A stretch of 40,962 nt of DNA, from assembly GCA_016711345.1 (NCBI GenBank), contig JADJTD010000008.1:1-40962 (forward strand). Direction: 5' to 3'. Numbering within the stretch: position 1 is the stretch's first letter; every line of letters starts with the position of its first letter. The notes beneath the pieces are model-generated. The model did no database searches, had not been told where the DNA came from, and saw only the letters and a program-made list of their open reading frames with translations. Origin of the DNA: Chloracidobacterium sp. (GTDB taxonomy: Bacteria; Acidobacteriota; Blastocatellia; Pyrinomonadales; Pyrinomonadaceae). The position numbers and the translations under genes are program-made. Positions 30,048-38,278 of the stretch are shown here, one piece after another.

Positions 30048-30494
30048 TCATGCGAAAGTAATAGCCCAAGTGATCTGCAAACTGTCCAACGCGCCTTTGT
30101 TCACAACCGCAAAGGTTTGGTGAGACATCAGCGTTCCAGCAACAGCTTGGGAAAGAACACCAGACTCAGTAATGGCTCCGGTTCCTTCCCCCGCATTAAA
30201 CACGACCTGTGACTGCCACACGTTGAGGGACGAGGTGATGGTCGCAGCTTTGCGGATCAGCTCAGTCTCCAGAATCGTATCAGAAGCAGCAACAGCCGTG
30301 GTGCCAGTCCCGATCCCGATATAGTTCATCCAGGGAGCAGCCTGGGAAGCAGCCGCGAGCCACGTCGCCAGGAAGGTCTTCCCAGCGGTCGTGATGACGT
30401 TCTTGATGTCGCGTTCGTCTTTAATCTGCCCGTCCGGCCCTTTCAAGACAATGTGGAACCTTCCAGAAATACCAGCTTGATCGGTGCATTTCAT
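30048..30494 (-). CDS. Conserved phage tail-region protein (148 aa)
   Basis: The layout, KNVITTAGKTFLATWL, then YIGIGTGTTA, ETEL, EGTGAITESGVL and DSLQITWAITFA, is a pattern I recognise from a conserved but uncharacterised family of phage structural-region proteins. All-beta in the second half, so probably a virion component at the tail. Site AGGAGATAGAC. Confidence 0.65.
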   Translation of the reverse strand: MKCTDQAGISGRFHIVLKGPDGQIKDERDIKNVITTAGKTFLATWLAAASQAAPWMNYIGIGTGTTAVAASDTILETELIRKAATITSSLNVWQSQVVFNAGEGTGAITESGVLSQAVAGTLMSHQTFAVVNKGALDSLQITWAITFA

Positions 30495-30506
30495 GTCTAT
30501 CTCCTG

Positions 30507-31199
30507 TTAGGCCCACTGGCCGTTCTGCGTAAACCGCGAAGAGGTTCGCAGGTCGATCTGATTGGCTCGGTCGCCAGCTTGCAGCTTCACAAACCGTAGT
30601 CCGTCGCGCACATACTGCATATACCGTGCTTCTTCCCTTTGCGCAAGTTCAAACTCTTTCTCTTTGGTCCACGCTTTCCACAACACCCACGCTCGAATTG
30701 CTCCGGCAAGGCTGTCGTCAATGGCGATTGAGGCGGCAACATCAGTCACGTTGGCGGCTTTGGCTTTGTAGTAGATTCGGATGCTGTGGCCGTCTTCCTT
30801 CGGTGTGGGAACCAACATCATGTTTCGGCCCCAGATGAAGTATTTGCCCGGGTCGCCCCAATCCTCGACTCGCGTGGTCAAGAAGTCGGGAGTTTGCTGC
30901 CCCGTCTTCTCTAAGCTGCTTGCTTCCAGTCGCCGCCACCCCTTCACATCGGGGGTAACGGCTGGCGTGTCGAGGTTGTAGAACGCAGCTTTCGTGGCCA
31001 ACCAGTCATCCGGCAAGACGTAGGAATTACGCCCAGCCTCGGTGTCCATCGTGGCCTCACTCTCCAGGATTCGCGTTCGATTCACGTAATCCTGTTGGGC
31101 CTTGTTGATTTGGTTCAGAAGCTCTGCGTCGGTCCAAAATCCTGGGATGGGCTCCAGGAGTTCGAACCGGCAGTCAGAAATGATTTCAGATGCTTGCAT
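30507..31199 (-). CDS. Head-tail adaptor / tail tubular A-like protein (230 aa)
   Basis: The front is helical (ASEIISDCRFELLEPIPGFWTDAELLNQINKAQQDYVNRT), the middle is beta-rich with WGRNMMLVPTP and IRIYYKAK, and the end is a helix with many charges (LWKAWTKEKEFELAQREEARYM in part). This order is typical of head completion or tail tubular A proteins that bind the portal ring in podoviruses. Size (230) fits. Site AGGAGCATCC. Confidence 0.65.
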   Translation of the reverse strand: MQASEIISDCRFELLEPIPGFWTDAELLNQINKAQQDYVNRTRILESEATMDTEAGRNSYVLPDDWLATKAAFYNLDTPAVTPDVKGWRRLEASSLEKTGQQTPDFLTTRVEDWGDPGKYFIWGRNMMLVPTPKEDGHSIRIYYKAKAANVTDVAASIAIDDSLAGAIRAWVLWKAWTKEKEFELAQREEARYMQYVRDGLRFVKLQAGDRANQIDLRTSSRFTQNGQWA

Positions 31200-31210
31200 T
31201 GGATGCTCCT

Positions 31211-33052
31211 TTAATCTTCTTCGGGAGCAGTTGGATCAGACAGGTTAGGTCCGATGGCCGATGCCTCAATAACGTAGGCGGGTGCCCCGGTCGTATACTT
31301 CAACGCAACGGCATGGGGGATGCTAATTCCCGCGCTGTCGAGCAGAAGTTCTTGACCAGCAGCAAGGGCCACAGCCGGATTAACGCCGTCGTAGGAGATC
31401 ACGAGGATGTTTTCACCAGACGGATCAGTGTTCTTAATGCGCAGGCGGCTTGGAATAAACCCGAACTGGTAGACGAAGTAGTTTTCTTTGATTGTGCGTT
31501 CGGCCTCAGTCATCAGAAATGACGTGCCACTAGGAGCCGCAGCGCCGGACGTGGCGGCTTCGTTAACGGTAATTTGCGCCGTGCTACCCGTCCCGCTAAT
31601 CGTGCATTCCCACCCATCGAGCCCACCAGAGAGTGACGCACCACTAAGGGTAAGGGCTGCACCACCAGTCGTTGCTAATGTGATAGCGTTGCCAGCAACC
31701 CCAATGTTCGCCGCTTCCACGGTGACGATGTTGTCCGTGCGGGTGGCGTTGACCTCGGTCAAGGCATGAATCGCGTCTTTCAGGTTTTCAGCCGTCACTT
31801 CGTTGCTGGTTTCAGCTGTGAAGTCCACTCCAGCAACCAGGGCATGGCCCGCAACGGTCACGGATTTGCCAGCGATGGCTTCGGCCCCACCCGTAAGGGT
31901 CGCACCGGACACAGCCAGGGTGCCAGCACCTGCGCGAGCAAGGGTAATAGCATTTCCGGCAACACCTGCCACAGCAGCAGTAATCGCCACCACCGTGCCA
32001 TTCTCGGAAGAGTTTACTCCGGTAACCGCCTCAACCAAGGCTTCTAGCTCGCCAATCGTGGAAAATTCTCCAGCTCCTGGCGCAGCAGCCACGTAGGTGA
32101 AGGTAGTGCCGTTTACAGTAACTGTGTCGTCGGCAACGGGCACACCATAAGTGACGCTGCCAGTCGCCGCAACGGCAGCCACAGGCGCGAGCGCCGCGTA
32201 GCTAACCACAGTAGCAGTGCCAGCCGCCTTCGTGCCGTTGGCAGCAGTCGAAGCGTCAAAGGCCGCTTTAATCTGCGTGGCCGTCGAGACACCATTCTCA
32301 ATCTGCACAGAGACGCTCTGCCCAGAAACCGTCACAACCTCGGTGCCAGCCGTAGCACCAGTCGTATAATTAATTGTGGAGTCGTTGTCACTGGTCCCCG
32401 TAGTGTCAGAGGCAAAGGTAAGGTCTTGGACTTCAACGGAAGGAGCAACAGCAGCCGCGCCGCCAGAAAGGGCAGTCAAGCTGGCGCAGTGAACTACAAG
32501 CATGGGAATGTGACCGTCAGACTTCGCCGTAACCAGAAGATTTGCTTCCACGTCAGCGTTAATCGCCGCCGCTACTTCGTTAGCCGTTGACACACCGTCA
32601 ATAAACGAAACCGTAATATCATTTCCAGACACAGCAACGTCAACAGCAACGTCATCCACGTACTGAATACGAACAGAGTTCCCAGCCGTTCCGCTCGCAA
32701 TCGCCGTAAACAAAATAGGGCCAAACGACGCGGAAGCAGTGGCAACTGCCGCTCCACCAGCCAAAGGTGCTTCGACCACAGAAAGCTGGACATTCGAGGC
32801 AGAACCGGTAACCGTTACAGCTACCCACGAGTTCGCCTGTGGGTGAGCCTCGACCGCAGCTTTAATTTCTGCAGCTGTAGTAAGCGCCGGATCCATGTGC
32901 ACTTCAATAACGTGCTCCCCTTCATCATGAGTTTCAATAGACGCACCCGCGCCCACCCGGTCGCTGACGTAGGTGATTTTGACGTTGAGCCCAAGGCTCT
33001 TTTCCGTGAATTCTAAATCCTGAATCATGACATTCGCATACGTGGTAGACAT
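31211..33052 (-). CDS. Multi-repeat beta-rich virion protein (613 aa)
   Basis: Built of repeated modules. One type contains GNSVRIQY...DGVSTANEVAAAI and recurs with changes at about residues 20-100, 115-200 and 208-280. A second type contains VNGTTFTYVAAAP...GNAITLA...SGATLTGG at about 298-389 and recurs at 395-481; the 1287-residue tail protein carries another copy. The final 110 residues differ. Rich in Ala, Thr and Val, poor in Cys. A head decoration or fibre protein is likely from place and composition. Repetition within the gene suggests recombination-driven change. Confidence 0.65.
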   Translation of the reverse strand: MSTTYANVMIQDLEFTEKSLGLNVKITYVSDRVGAGASIETHDEGEHVIEVHMDPALTTAAEIKAAVEAHPQANSWVAVTVTGSASNVQLSVVEAPLAGGAAVATASASFGPILFTAIASGTAGNSVRIQYVDDVAVDVAVSGNDITVSFIDGVSTANEVAAAINADVEANLLVTAKSDGHIPMLVVHCASLTALSGGAAAVAPSVEVQDLTFASDTTGTSDNDSTINYTTGATAGTEVVTVSGQSVSVQIENGVSTATQIKAAFDASTAANGTKAAGTATVVSYAALAPVAAVAATGSVTYGVPVADDTVTVNGTTFTYVAAAPGAGEFSTIGELEALVEAVTGVNSSENGTVVAITAAVAGVAGNAITLARAGAGTLAVSGATLTGGAEAIAGKSVTVAGHALVAGVDFTAETSNEVTAENLKDAIHALTEVNATRTDNIVTVEAANIGVAGNAITLATTGGAALTLSGASLSGGLDGWECTISGTGSTAQITVNEAATSGAAAPSGTSFLMTEAERTIKENYFVYQFGFIPSRLRIKNTDPSGENILVISYDGVNPAVALAAGQELLLDSAGISIPHAVALKYTTGAPAYVIEASAIGPNLSDPTAPEED

Positions 33053-33472
33053 TTAATTCTCCTCTGTAGGGGTAATGGCTTTAGTTAGGCTTTTAACGGC
33101 GTTGTTGACCAGCTTAAACTGCGCCATGTTCCCCGGCATGGGCGCTTTCTGTAGAAATTCAACTGCTTTGATTACGTGCTCCTCAAACGACAGCCCAGCC
33201 ACAACTGGAAGCGCGGGAAGGGCCTTAGGACTCGATTTGCTGGGCGTTTGCGGTATTGGGAGTGTCCCAGCCGCTGCCGCCTTGTTTATGGCCTCTAGTG
33301 CCTCCGATCCTGGATCTTCGACCGGCACTGCTTCAACTTCCCCCCGAGCTGCTTTCTGAGCTTCTTGATCGCAGGCTGGACACCAAGGTTCAGAACCACG
33401 ATAGAAGATCGCCCCGTGTTTATTGCACATTGGCCCAGAGCTCAGAGCCCCTGGAATTGAAAAGTCAGGCAT
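33053..33472 (-). CDS. Hypothetical protein with zinc-knuckle front (139 aa)
   Basis: The start is placed at 33472 (MPDFSIPGAL), with TAGGGGGAAATCTCTA upstream and a TAATG overlap with the preceding gene; an in-frame ATG at 33493 is less likely. Cys and His at MCNKHGAIFY and WCPAC could bind zinc. The rest is Ala/Pro-rich then helical. Function unknown. Confidence 0.6.
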   Translation of the reverse strand: MPDFSIPGALSSGPMCNKHGAIFYRGSEPWCPACDQEAQKAARGEVEAVPVEDPGSEALEAINKAAAAGTLPIPQTPSKSSPKALPALPVVAGLSFEEHVIKAVEFLQKAPMPGNMAQFKLVNNAVKSLTKAITPTEEN

Positions 33473-33837
33473 TAGAGATTTCCCCCTACACAATAGCGAT
33501 TAATCAGGTCGCGCTTGGGTTTCCCTTGCTTTGCGGCCAGCCGAAACAGCGAAGTCTTTAAGTTCACGTTGAAGACATGCTCAGCCCGCTCTCGCGTGCA
33601 GTAGCCTTCTTTTATCAGGATTCGCAGAACCCGGCGCCAGCCAGACCGCTCCAGCATCCCGTTGTTTCTTATGACCGGATACTCGCCAACCCAGTTCTTG
33701 TCCACGCCACAAATGTGCTCGTATTCGCCGTTCTTAATGTAGAAGACACCTGCCGCTCGTGAATCATCATCGCCGCAGAATATGCGGAGCTTAGAGTTCA
33801 GTTTGCGGAGATTACGCTCGAATTCACCGGCTAACAT
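33472..33837 (-). CDS. Hypothetical basic protein (121 aa)
   Basis: Arg/Lys-rich product (begins MLAGEFERNLRKLNSKLRIF) with a possible helical DNA-binding part (RRVLRILIKEGYCTRERAEHVF). It looks like a small accessory protein rather than a virion part. Stop overlaps the next start. Not recognised. Confidence 0.6.
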   Translation of the reverse strand: MLAGEFERNLRKLNSKLRIFCGDDDSRAAGVFYIKNGEYEHICGVDKNWVGEYPVIRNNGMLERSGWRRVLRILIKEGYCTRERAEHVFNVNLKTSLFRLAAKQGKPKRDLINRYCVGGNL

Positions 33838-34037
33838 GGCGTCACCTCGGCGTCCTTACCTTTGACTCGGCAAACCGTAGCATCCGTGAATCCGTAGTCG
33901 TCTTTGCCATCGTCGTGCCTTATAAACAGCACAACGTCACCGTCTGTCCCGTCGTTCGGCGTAAACGTGTAACCCTTCGGCAAACCAAACATTAAGTCCA
34001 GCAGTTCGGTGCTCGCCCTAATCCTATACATCGACAT
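33831..34037 (-). CDS. Hypothetical protein (68 aa)
   Basis: Start at 34037 after GGGGGAGGAACACA; the open frame to 34112 lacks a site and overlaps hairpins after the capsid gene. The product (begins MSMYRIRASTELLDLMFGL) is alpha/beta and acidic at its end. Overlaps the next gene by seven bases. Unknown. Confidence 0.6.
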   Translation of the reverse strand: MSMYRIRASTELLDLMFGLPKGYTFTPNDGTDGDVVLFIRHDDGKDDYGFTDATVCRVKGKDAEVTPC

Positions 34038-34070
34038 TGTGTTCCTCCCCCGAATCTTTAATGCCCTTAG

Positions 34071-34134
34071 CCTTGCCCCCAGAGGGGGAATCCAGAGGCA
34101 AGGTAAAGGCACTACTTTCCCAGCCGAAGCTGGG
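34071..34134 (-). promoter_or_regulatory. Two hairpins after the capsid gene
   Basis: On the minus strand, CCCAGC-UUCG-GCUGGG (34134-34119) is a very stable cUUCGg tetraloop hairpin right after the capsid stop. It is followed by CCTTGCC/GGCAAGG (34103-34071), which encloses further pairing. Neither has a U-run, so mRNA protection of the abundant capsid message is more likely than strong termination. Confidence 0.6.
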
Positions 34135-34140
34135 CTTCAA

Positions 34141-35103
34141 TCAGACGGCAGACCCGCTGTAGATTTGGATCCCACGAGCAGCATCCAAAACTTTGGAGGC
34201 TTGAATGAAGGTCCAACCCACAGTGGAGAACCGGTTGAGCGGGTTCGACGTATCGTTCGCGCCCGGCTCTTTGCGGATCATTTCCACTCCGTGGCCAGCC
34301 AATTCGGTGATCCCGAAGGCGTTACGGCCAAAGATATACGTGTGGTAGGTGGTATCGGTCAGGCCGGTCCCAGTTCCCACGTTCTGCCCCATCACGAATC
34401 GGCAACCATAAACGGTCCCGATTTCGCCGCGAAGGATCTCGCTGTTGTCGGTGTATTTCTTGATGTCGGTGACGCTGCCAGCAGCAGTATCCGCTTGCAA
34501 GTCGAGCACCGCAGCGGGGTGAATCAAGCCACGATACAGGTTTTTGTCGAAGCCGGGGACGCCCGCCTTGCGGAGGGTGTAGACGGCTTTGCGGATTTCG
34601 GCGGGGGAGAGAACGGATGCATCAGCAACAGCCGCTTCGTTCACAGCTCCACCAGCGAACTGGTTCGTCAAGTTACCAGACAACGCAGTGCGAATCACAG
34701 AATCGTAAACAGCAGCGGCGTTGTCGCCGAGCTCTTTCGCGAACTCTTCCATGATGGGGTTGATTGATTTCCATTTCAATTCAGACGACACCTGCGCCCA
34801 TTGCCCGTAGGACAGAGGCTCCACCGAGATTTGCGTGGTCGCCATTTGGGTCACGGCGGGGGTCGCGTTTTCCGTCAACAGATAAGAAGCAGCTGTCGGG
34901 GACGTGCCAACCGCAGTCAGTTTGTTGACCCGGCTGAATTTAGCCATCGTCCCGGCGTTCTTGGGAAGAGGTTTCTTTTGTCCGAGATCTTCAAACACCA
35001 GATTCGGCATAAGCCGCTCCAAGAACACTTTATCGTAGAAAATTCCTGGATCAGCATATGTGTTTCCAACAGCAGCTTGCGTTCCAATCGTATTAGCAGC
35101 CAT
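34141..35103 (-). CDS. Major capsid protein, N4-gp56 family (320 aa)
   Basis: Main shell protein. The sequence has the family's look: an N-terminal part leading to FYDKVFLERLMPNLVFEDLGQKK, the E-loop-like KLTAVGTSPTAAS with TENATP, and an alpha-rich middle (GDNAAAVYDSVIRTAL), ending GWTFIQASKVLDAARG. Length 320 fits. It follows the scaffold gene and a hairpin leader (35120-35151), and has the site AGGAGAATTATC. Structural role is firm; the family name is from pattern recognition. Confidence 0.85.
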   Translation of the reverse strand: MAANTIGTQAAVGNTYADPGIFYDKVFLERLMPNLVFEDLGQKKPLPKNAGTMAKFSRVNKLTAVGTSPTAASYLLTENATPAVTQMATTQISVEPLSYGQWAQVSSELKWKSINPIMEEFAKELGDNAAAVYDSVIRTALSGNLTNQFAGGAVNEAAVADASVLSPAEIRKAVYTLRKAGVPGFDKNLYRGLIHPAAVLDLQADTAAGSVTDIKKYTDNSEILRGEIGTVYGCRFVMGQNVGTGTGLTDTTYHTYIFGRNAFGITELAGHGVEMIRKEPGANDTSNPLNRFSTVGWTFIQASKVLDAARGIQIYSGSAV

Positions 35104-35119
35104 GATAATTCTCCTGAGA

Positions 35120-35151
35120 GATTAAGGTAGTCAGGACTCTACCGCTTAATC
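35120..35151 (-). promoter_or_regulatory. Leader hairpin of the capsid gene
   Basis: Between scaffold stop and capsid ATG, GATTAA-GGTAG pairs with CTACC-TTAATC across an eight-base loop with a two-base bulge. It sits just before the ribosome site. It may be an RNA processing or stability element that sets high capsid expression. No promoter was recognised here. Confidence 0.5.
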
Positions 35152-35997
35152 CTATTCCACGTCCCAGCCGAGAGCCGACGCATTGGCTTTCATCTGAGCA
35201 GAGGTCATAGTTTTAATATCGGGAGTCACTTGACCTACAACTCTCCCGCCTCCCGCGACGCCTGTTCTGGCCTCTCTCGCGAGTTCTGTTTCAGCGGCCT
35301 TGCGACCGTTTGCTTCCGCAGCCTTAATCGCTTCTTGACTGTGTTGGAGCTTTGCTATCTGGTAGAGCTGCACAAGAAGATCAGCCTCAGACTTCGACTG
35401 GATGTCAGCTTCAGGAATAACACCAGAATCGAGCAGCTTCTGCATGTCGTCTTCGAGTTTCGCGAAGTCGGGATACTTAGCTGTGTCGGCGCGCATCGCG
35501 TTGACCGTGTTGGTCACGCGGAGGGCCGTTAATTCTTGGCGAACTTGCCCAATCTGCGACAAGTAGTTTTCTTCCCTCTGCTTCCAAGCAGTTTCGAGGT
35601 GGCTCTTGAGGAACTCTGGCCCTTTGGCCCTAAACTCCTCCATGAACTGATCAGGATCATACGGCTTTTCCGTCGCCTTGGTTATCAAGTCGGCCATCTC
35701 TTTAATCTTGGCCGTCTGCGCTTCCATTTGTTTCCGCATGTCAGCGTTTTGCTGTGAGACGCGCGTAGTCCAACTGCGAAGCTCTTGATAATTCTTATCC
35801 ATCGGTGGAACGGGGCTTTGATCAGCCTGTCCGGCAACCGGATTACTCGTAGCTTTTGTGGCGGGAACAGCATTGGGGCTACTTTCAGTCGGTGTGTTCG
35901 GAACGACAGCCGCCGGTGCCGGGTTCGTTTGCTCCACAGAGGAAGCAGGTTGCGAATTGTCCACACTGGCGTTTACTTCGGGTGTTTCGTTTTCCAT
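35152..35997 (-). CDS. Scaffolding protein (281 aa)
   Basis: Placed directly before the capsid gene. The front (1-70) is Pro/Ala/Ser/Asn-rich and probably disordered; the middle is a long charged coiled coil (MRKQMEAQTAKIKEMADLITKA; further helices to about 240); the end is short and ordered. Acidic helical proteins in this position guide procapsid assembly and then leave. Site AGGAGCATCACA. Confidence 0.75.
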   Translation of the reverse strand: MENETPEVNASVDNSQPASSVEQTNPAPAAVVPNTPTESSPNAVPATKATSNPVAGQADQSPVPPMDKNYQELRSWTTRVSQQNADMRKQMEAQTAKIKEMADLITKATEKPYDPDQFMEEFRAKGPEFLKSHLETAWKQREENYLSQIGQVRQELTALRVTNTVNAMRADTAKYPDFAKLEDDMQKLLDSGVIPEADIQSKSEADLLVQLYQIAKLQHSQEAIKAAEANGRKAAETELAREARTGVAGGGRVVGQVTPDIKTMTSAQMKANASALGWDVE

Positions 35998-36017
35998 TGT
36001 GATGCTCCTTGTCCGCT

Positions 36018-36338
36018 TTAAGCGGGGGGTTGATCGACTATGGTGCGCTCGTCGCGTTTCAACGAGTCTAAATTGGCTAACTGCCTGGCGGCTTGCTCAC
36101 CGCGCAGTAGCACTTCTTTTACTTCTGCAAAGAACAGTTCGTAACCTTGGGCACGTAAGCGAAACTTTTCGGCTTCTGCCGGGTTCAGCTCCATTGCCCA
36201 TTTTCGGTAATCTTTTCCAGCGTCTGCTTCCAGGCGCTTCTTCATAAATTCCATGCCAGGGTGCGTCATTAGCGCTCTTACGGTGGCTGCTTCGCTCACC
36301 AGCCTGTTCAGACCCTTCTCTTGATCGTCTAAGTTCAT
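36018..36338 (-). CDS. Hypothetical protein (106 aa)
   Basis: Helical and charged (begins MNLDDQEKGLNRLVSEAATV). Lies between portal and scaffold genes, where many podoviruses carry a small uncharacterised assembly protein. Site AGGGGGAAACGC. Confidence 0.6.
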   Translation of the reverse strand: MNLDDQEKGLNRLVSEAATVRALMTHPGMEFMKKRLEADAGKDYRKWAMELNPAEAEKFRLRAQGYELFFAEVKEVLLRGEQAARQLANLDSLKRDERTIVDQPPA

Positions 36339-36369
36339 TTTAGCGTTTCCCCCTAGATTCGCTAATTAG

Positions 36370-38265
36370 CTATTGCGGAACTTGCAGACCGCTCGCTCCG
36401 TTCTGGGCGACTTGGGCGCTAACCGCGTCCTGGCCTTGAACGGGCTGACCTTCGGTAGGCAGCGGCGCTGGTGCAACTTCGACCGGCGCGGGGAAGGGGG
36501 CATTGATACGCATCAGCTTCCACATTGTCTGTCCTACGGAGGCCCAATCGAACGGCAGGCCCTTAAAGGTATTGGTAAACGCGACCAACTGGTTAATCGT
36601 GGCCTCAGAGGTAATCGTCTCGGACACGCCAGTGATCTTGAAAGAAACCTGTGTGCGAATTTCTTCCGGTGTCAGGCGAATCGGCAACTCCACGTTTGCG
36701 TCAGCCAACAAGTCCCCATAAAACTCCATCAAGACTTCATCGGAGTCGAGGAACTGCGCATTAAGCTGATCGCACATCGTGAGGCATTTCCTGATAACTG
36801 ATTCTTCCAAGAGCTTCGAACCCATGCCAAACTTCTCAAGGGCTTGCCCGATAATCATCTGAGCACCGCGAGCTGTCCGGCCAAGAGCGCCACTGGTGGG
36901 CGAACCTTGAATTGACTTTGGCACAGCGGTGTTGTCGATGTCGGCTTGGATCAGCGCGGACATTTCTTGCGGCGACTGCGGAATAGGGTCTTGCCCCACC
37001 GGAGTAACGCCTTCCATATCGCCGGTCAAGATAATACCGTTCGGCGTGGAGATTAAAGTTTCCAGATCGACATCCGCATTGACGTTCACTTTCCACATGC
37101 GGTTGATAATCAGGTTGTTCATGTCGATGTTCTGATTACGTATGGTGTTCAGCTCACGGATGAGCGGGATAACCGGTTCGATGAGCCCCATTCCATACCA
37201 CTCATTGGGAACTGGGAAAAGAACGCCGCGCACGATAGGCCGTTTCTGATGTTCAAACGGGTTGCGGATTGCTTTAACCAAAACTGACTTGTTGGCGATG
37301 ACGAGCTGGACTTCTTCGCGGATGCCGTCGCCATCGAGGTCTTCGCGGCCCCAGAAGGTCAGGAGCTCAACCATCTCGCCACGAGACGTAGGAGTGGGCG
37401 TTGCTGTCCCACGAGCTGCTTTGCGTTGGAGAACTACGTCTGAGTCTTTAACCGCCTGCGTGGTCTCAACGACCTTCGCACAGTTCGCATACATCGGGTA
37501 GCTGCCCTGGCAAAGTTCTTTGAACTCATCCAAGGCGATTAAGGAGCGCACGTAAACGCCAGCGCCGCTTTCCATGTCCTTTGCATCTGGGTCAGGATAG
37601 ACCGCATCGATGTCCAAAACTTCTAAGCAGGGGCGCCGTTCGACAACTTTATAAACCAGCTGCTTTTCCCACGTAAGCGCGTTCTCTTTCGTGACCGTGC
37701 CCATGTAGCTTTGCTGCTGGCGGATCGGCGTCGCTTCGTGGACCCACTCACGCTTAACTTTCCAGTAGACATGGAAGTAAGACGTGCCATACATCAGGAG
37801 CTGCTTTAAGAAGATCAGGAACTGGGTAAAATAATCGGCGAGATCAAGCTGGTAGAGAAGAAGATCGCGCTTGGCGTCAAGGATACGCTGGTCCACCGGT
37901 TTGTTCTGGCTGCGCGAAACGACACCTAGCCAGTCGGGGGAACCGAACAAGACATTGACGATTTTGGGGAGGGCAGATTCGAGGATTTGGAAAACCACAG
38001 GCACAACAATCTTGGCCCGCGTCGCAACCCGTGAGGGGCTACCAGACGCAACGAAGAGCTGGTAAATTTCATACCAGACGTTTTGCATCGACTGCCGCCA
38101 CGTAGCCCAGGAGTTGTAGCGGCTCATGTGCTTGCTGACAAGCTCGTCCTGTTGCTGCATCGTAGCTTCTCCCTCACCGACTTTATATTCGATGGGGGAG
38201 ACTAGGGCCGGTTGTGCGGCAGCGGCGGGTGCTTGTTGGTCAGAAGGGTTGGAATAGGAATCCAT
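36370..38265 (-). CDS. Portal protein (631 aa)
   Basis: Forms the twelve-fold ring through which DNA enters and to which the tail attaches. The size, the helical front with WYEIYQLFVASGSPSRV, the beta-rich wing region, ERRPCLEVLDIDAVYPDPDAK, the conserved PNEWYGMGLIEPVIPLIRELN and the long helical rear fit portals of podovirus type. Lies between TerL and the scaffold gene. The C-terminal 40 residues are Pro/Gln-rich. Site GCGAGGATAAACC. Confidence 0.85.
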   Translation of the reverse strand: MDSYSNPSDQQAPAAAAQPALVSPIEYKVGEGEATMQQQDELVSKHMSRYNSWATWRQSMQNVWYEIYQLFVASGSPSRVATRAKIVVPVVFQILESALPKIVNVLFGSPDWLGVVSRSQNKPVDQRILDAKRDLLLYQLDLADYFTQFLIFLKQLLMYGTSYFHVYWKVKREWVHEATPIRQQQSYMGTVTKENALTWEKQLVYKVVERRPCLEVLDIDAVYPDPDAKDMESGAGVYVRSLIALDEFKELCQGSYPMYANCAKVVETTQAVKDSDVVLQRKAARGTATPTPTSRGEMVELLTFWGREDLDGDGIREEVQLVIANKSVLVKAIRNPFEHQKRPIVRGVLFPVPNEWYGMGLIEPVIPLIRELNTIRNQNIDMNNLIINRMWKVNVNADVDLETLISTPNGIILTGDMEGVTPVGQDPIPQSPQEMSALIQADIDNTAVPKSIQGSPTSGALGRTARGAQMIIGQALEKFGMGSKLLEESVIRKCLTMCDQLNAQFLDSDEVLMEFYGDLLADANVELPIRLTPEEIRTQVSFKITGVSETITSEATINQLVAFTNTFKGLPFDWASVGQTMWKLMRINAPFPAPVEVAPAPLPTEGQPVQGQDAVSAQVAQNGASGLQVPQ

Positions 38266-38278
38266 TGGTTTATCCTCG

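Noticed and set aside
34009..34767. Open frame of 252 codons antisense to the capsid gene
   Set aside because: Shadow of the capsid gene; it crosses the post-capsid hairpins and lacks a start site.
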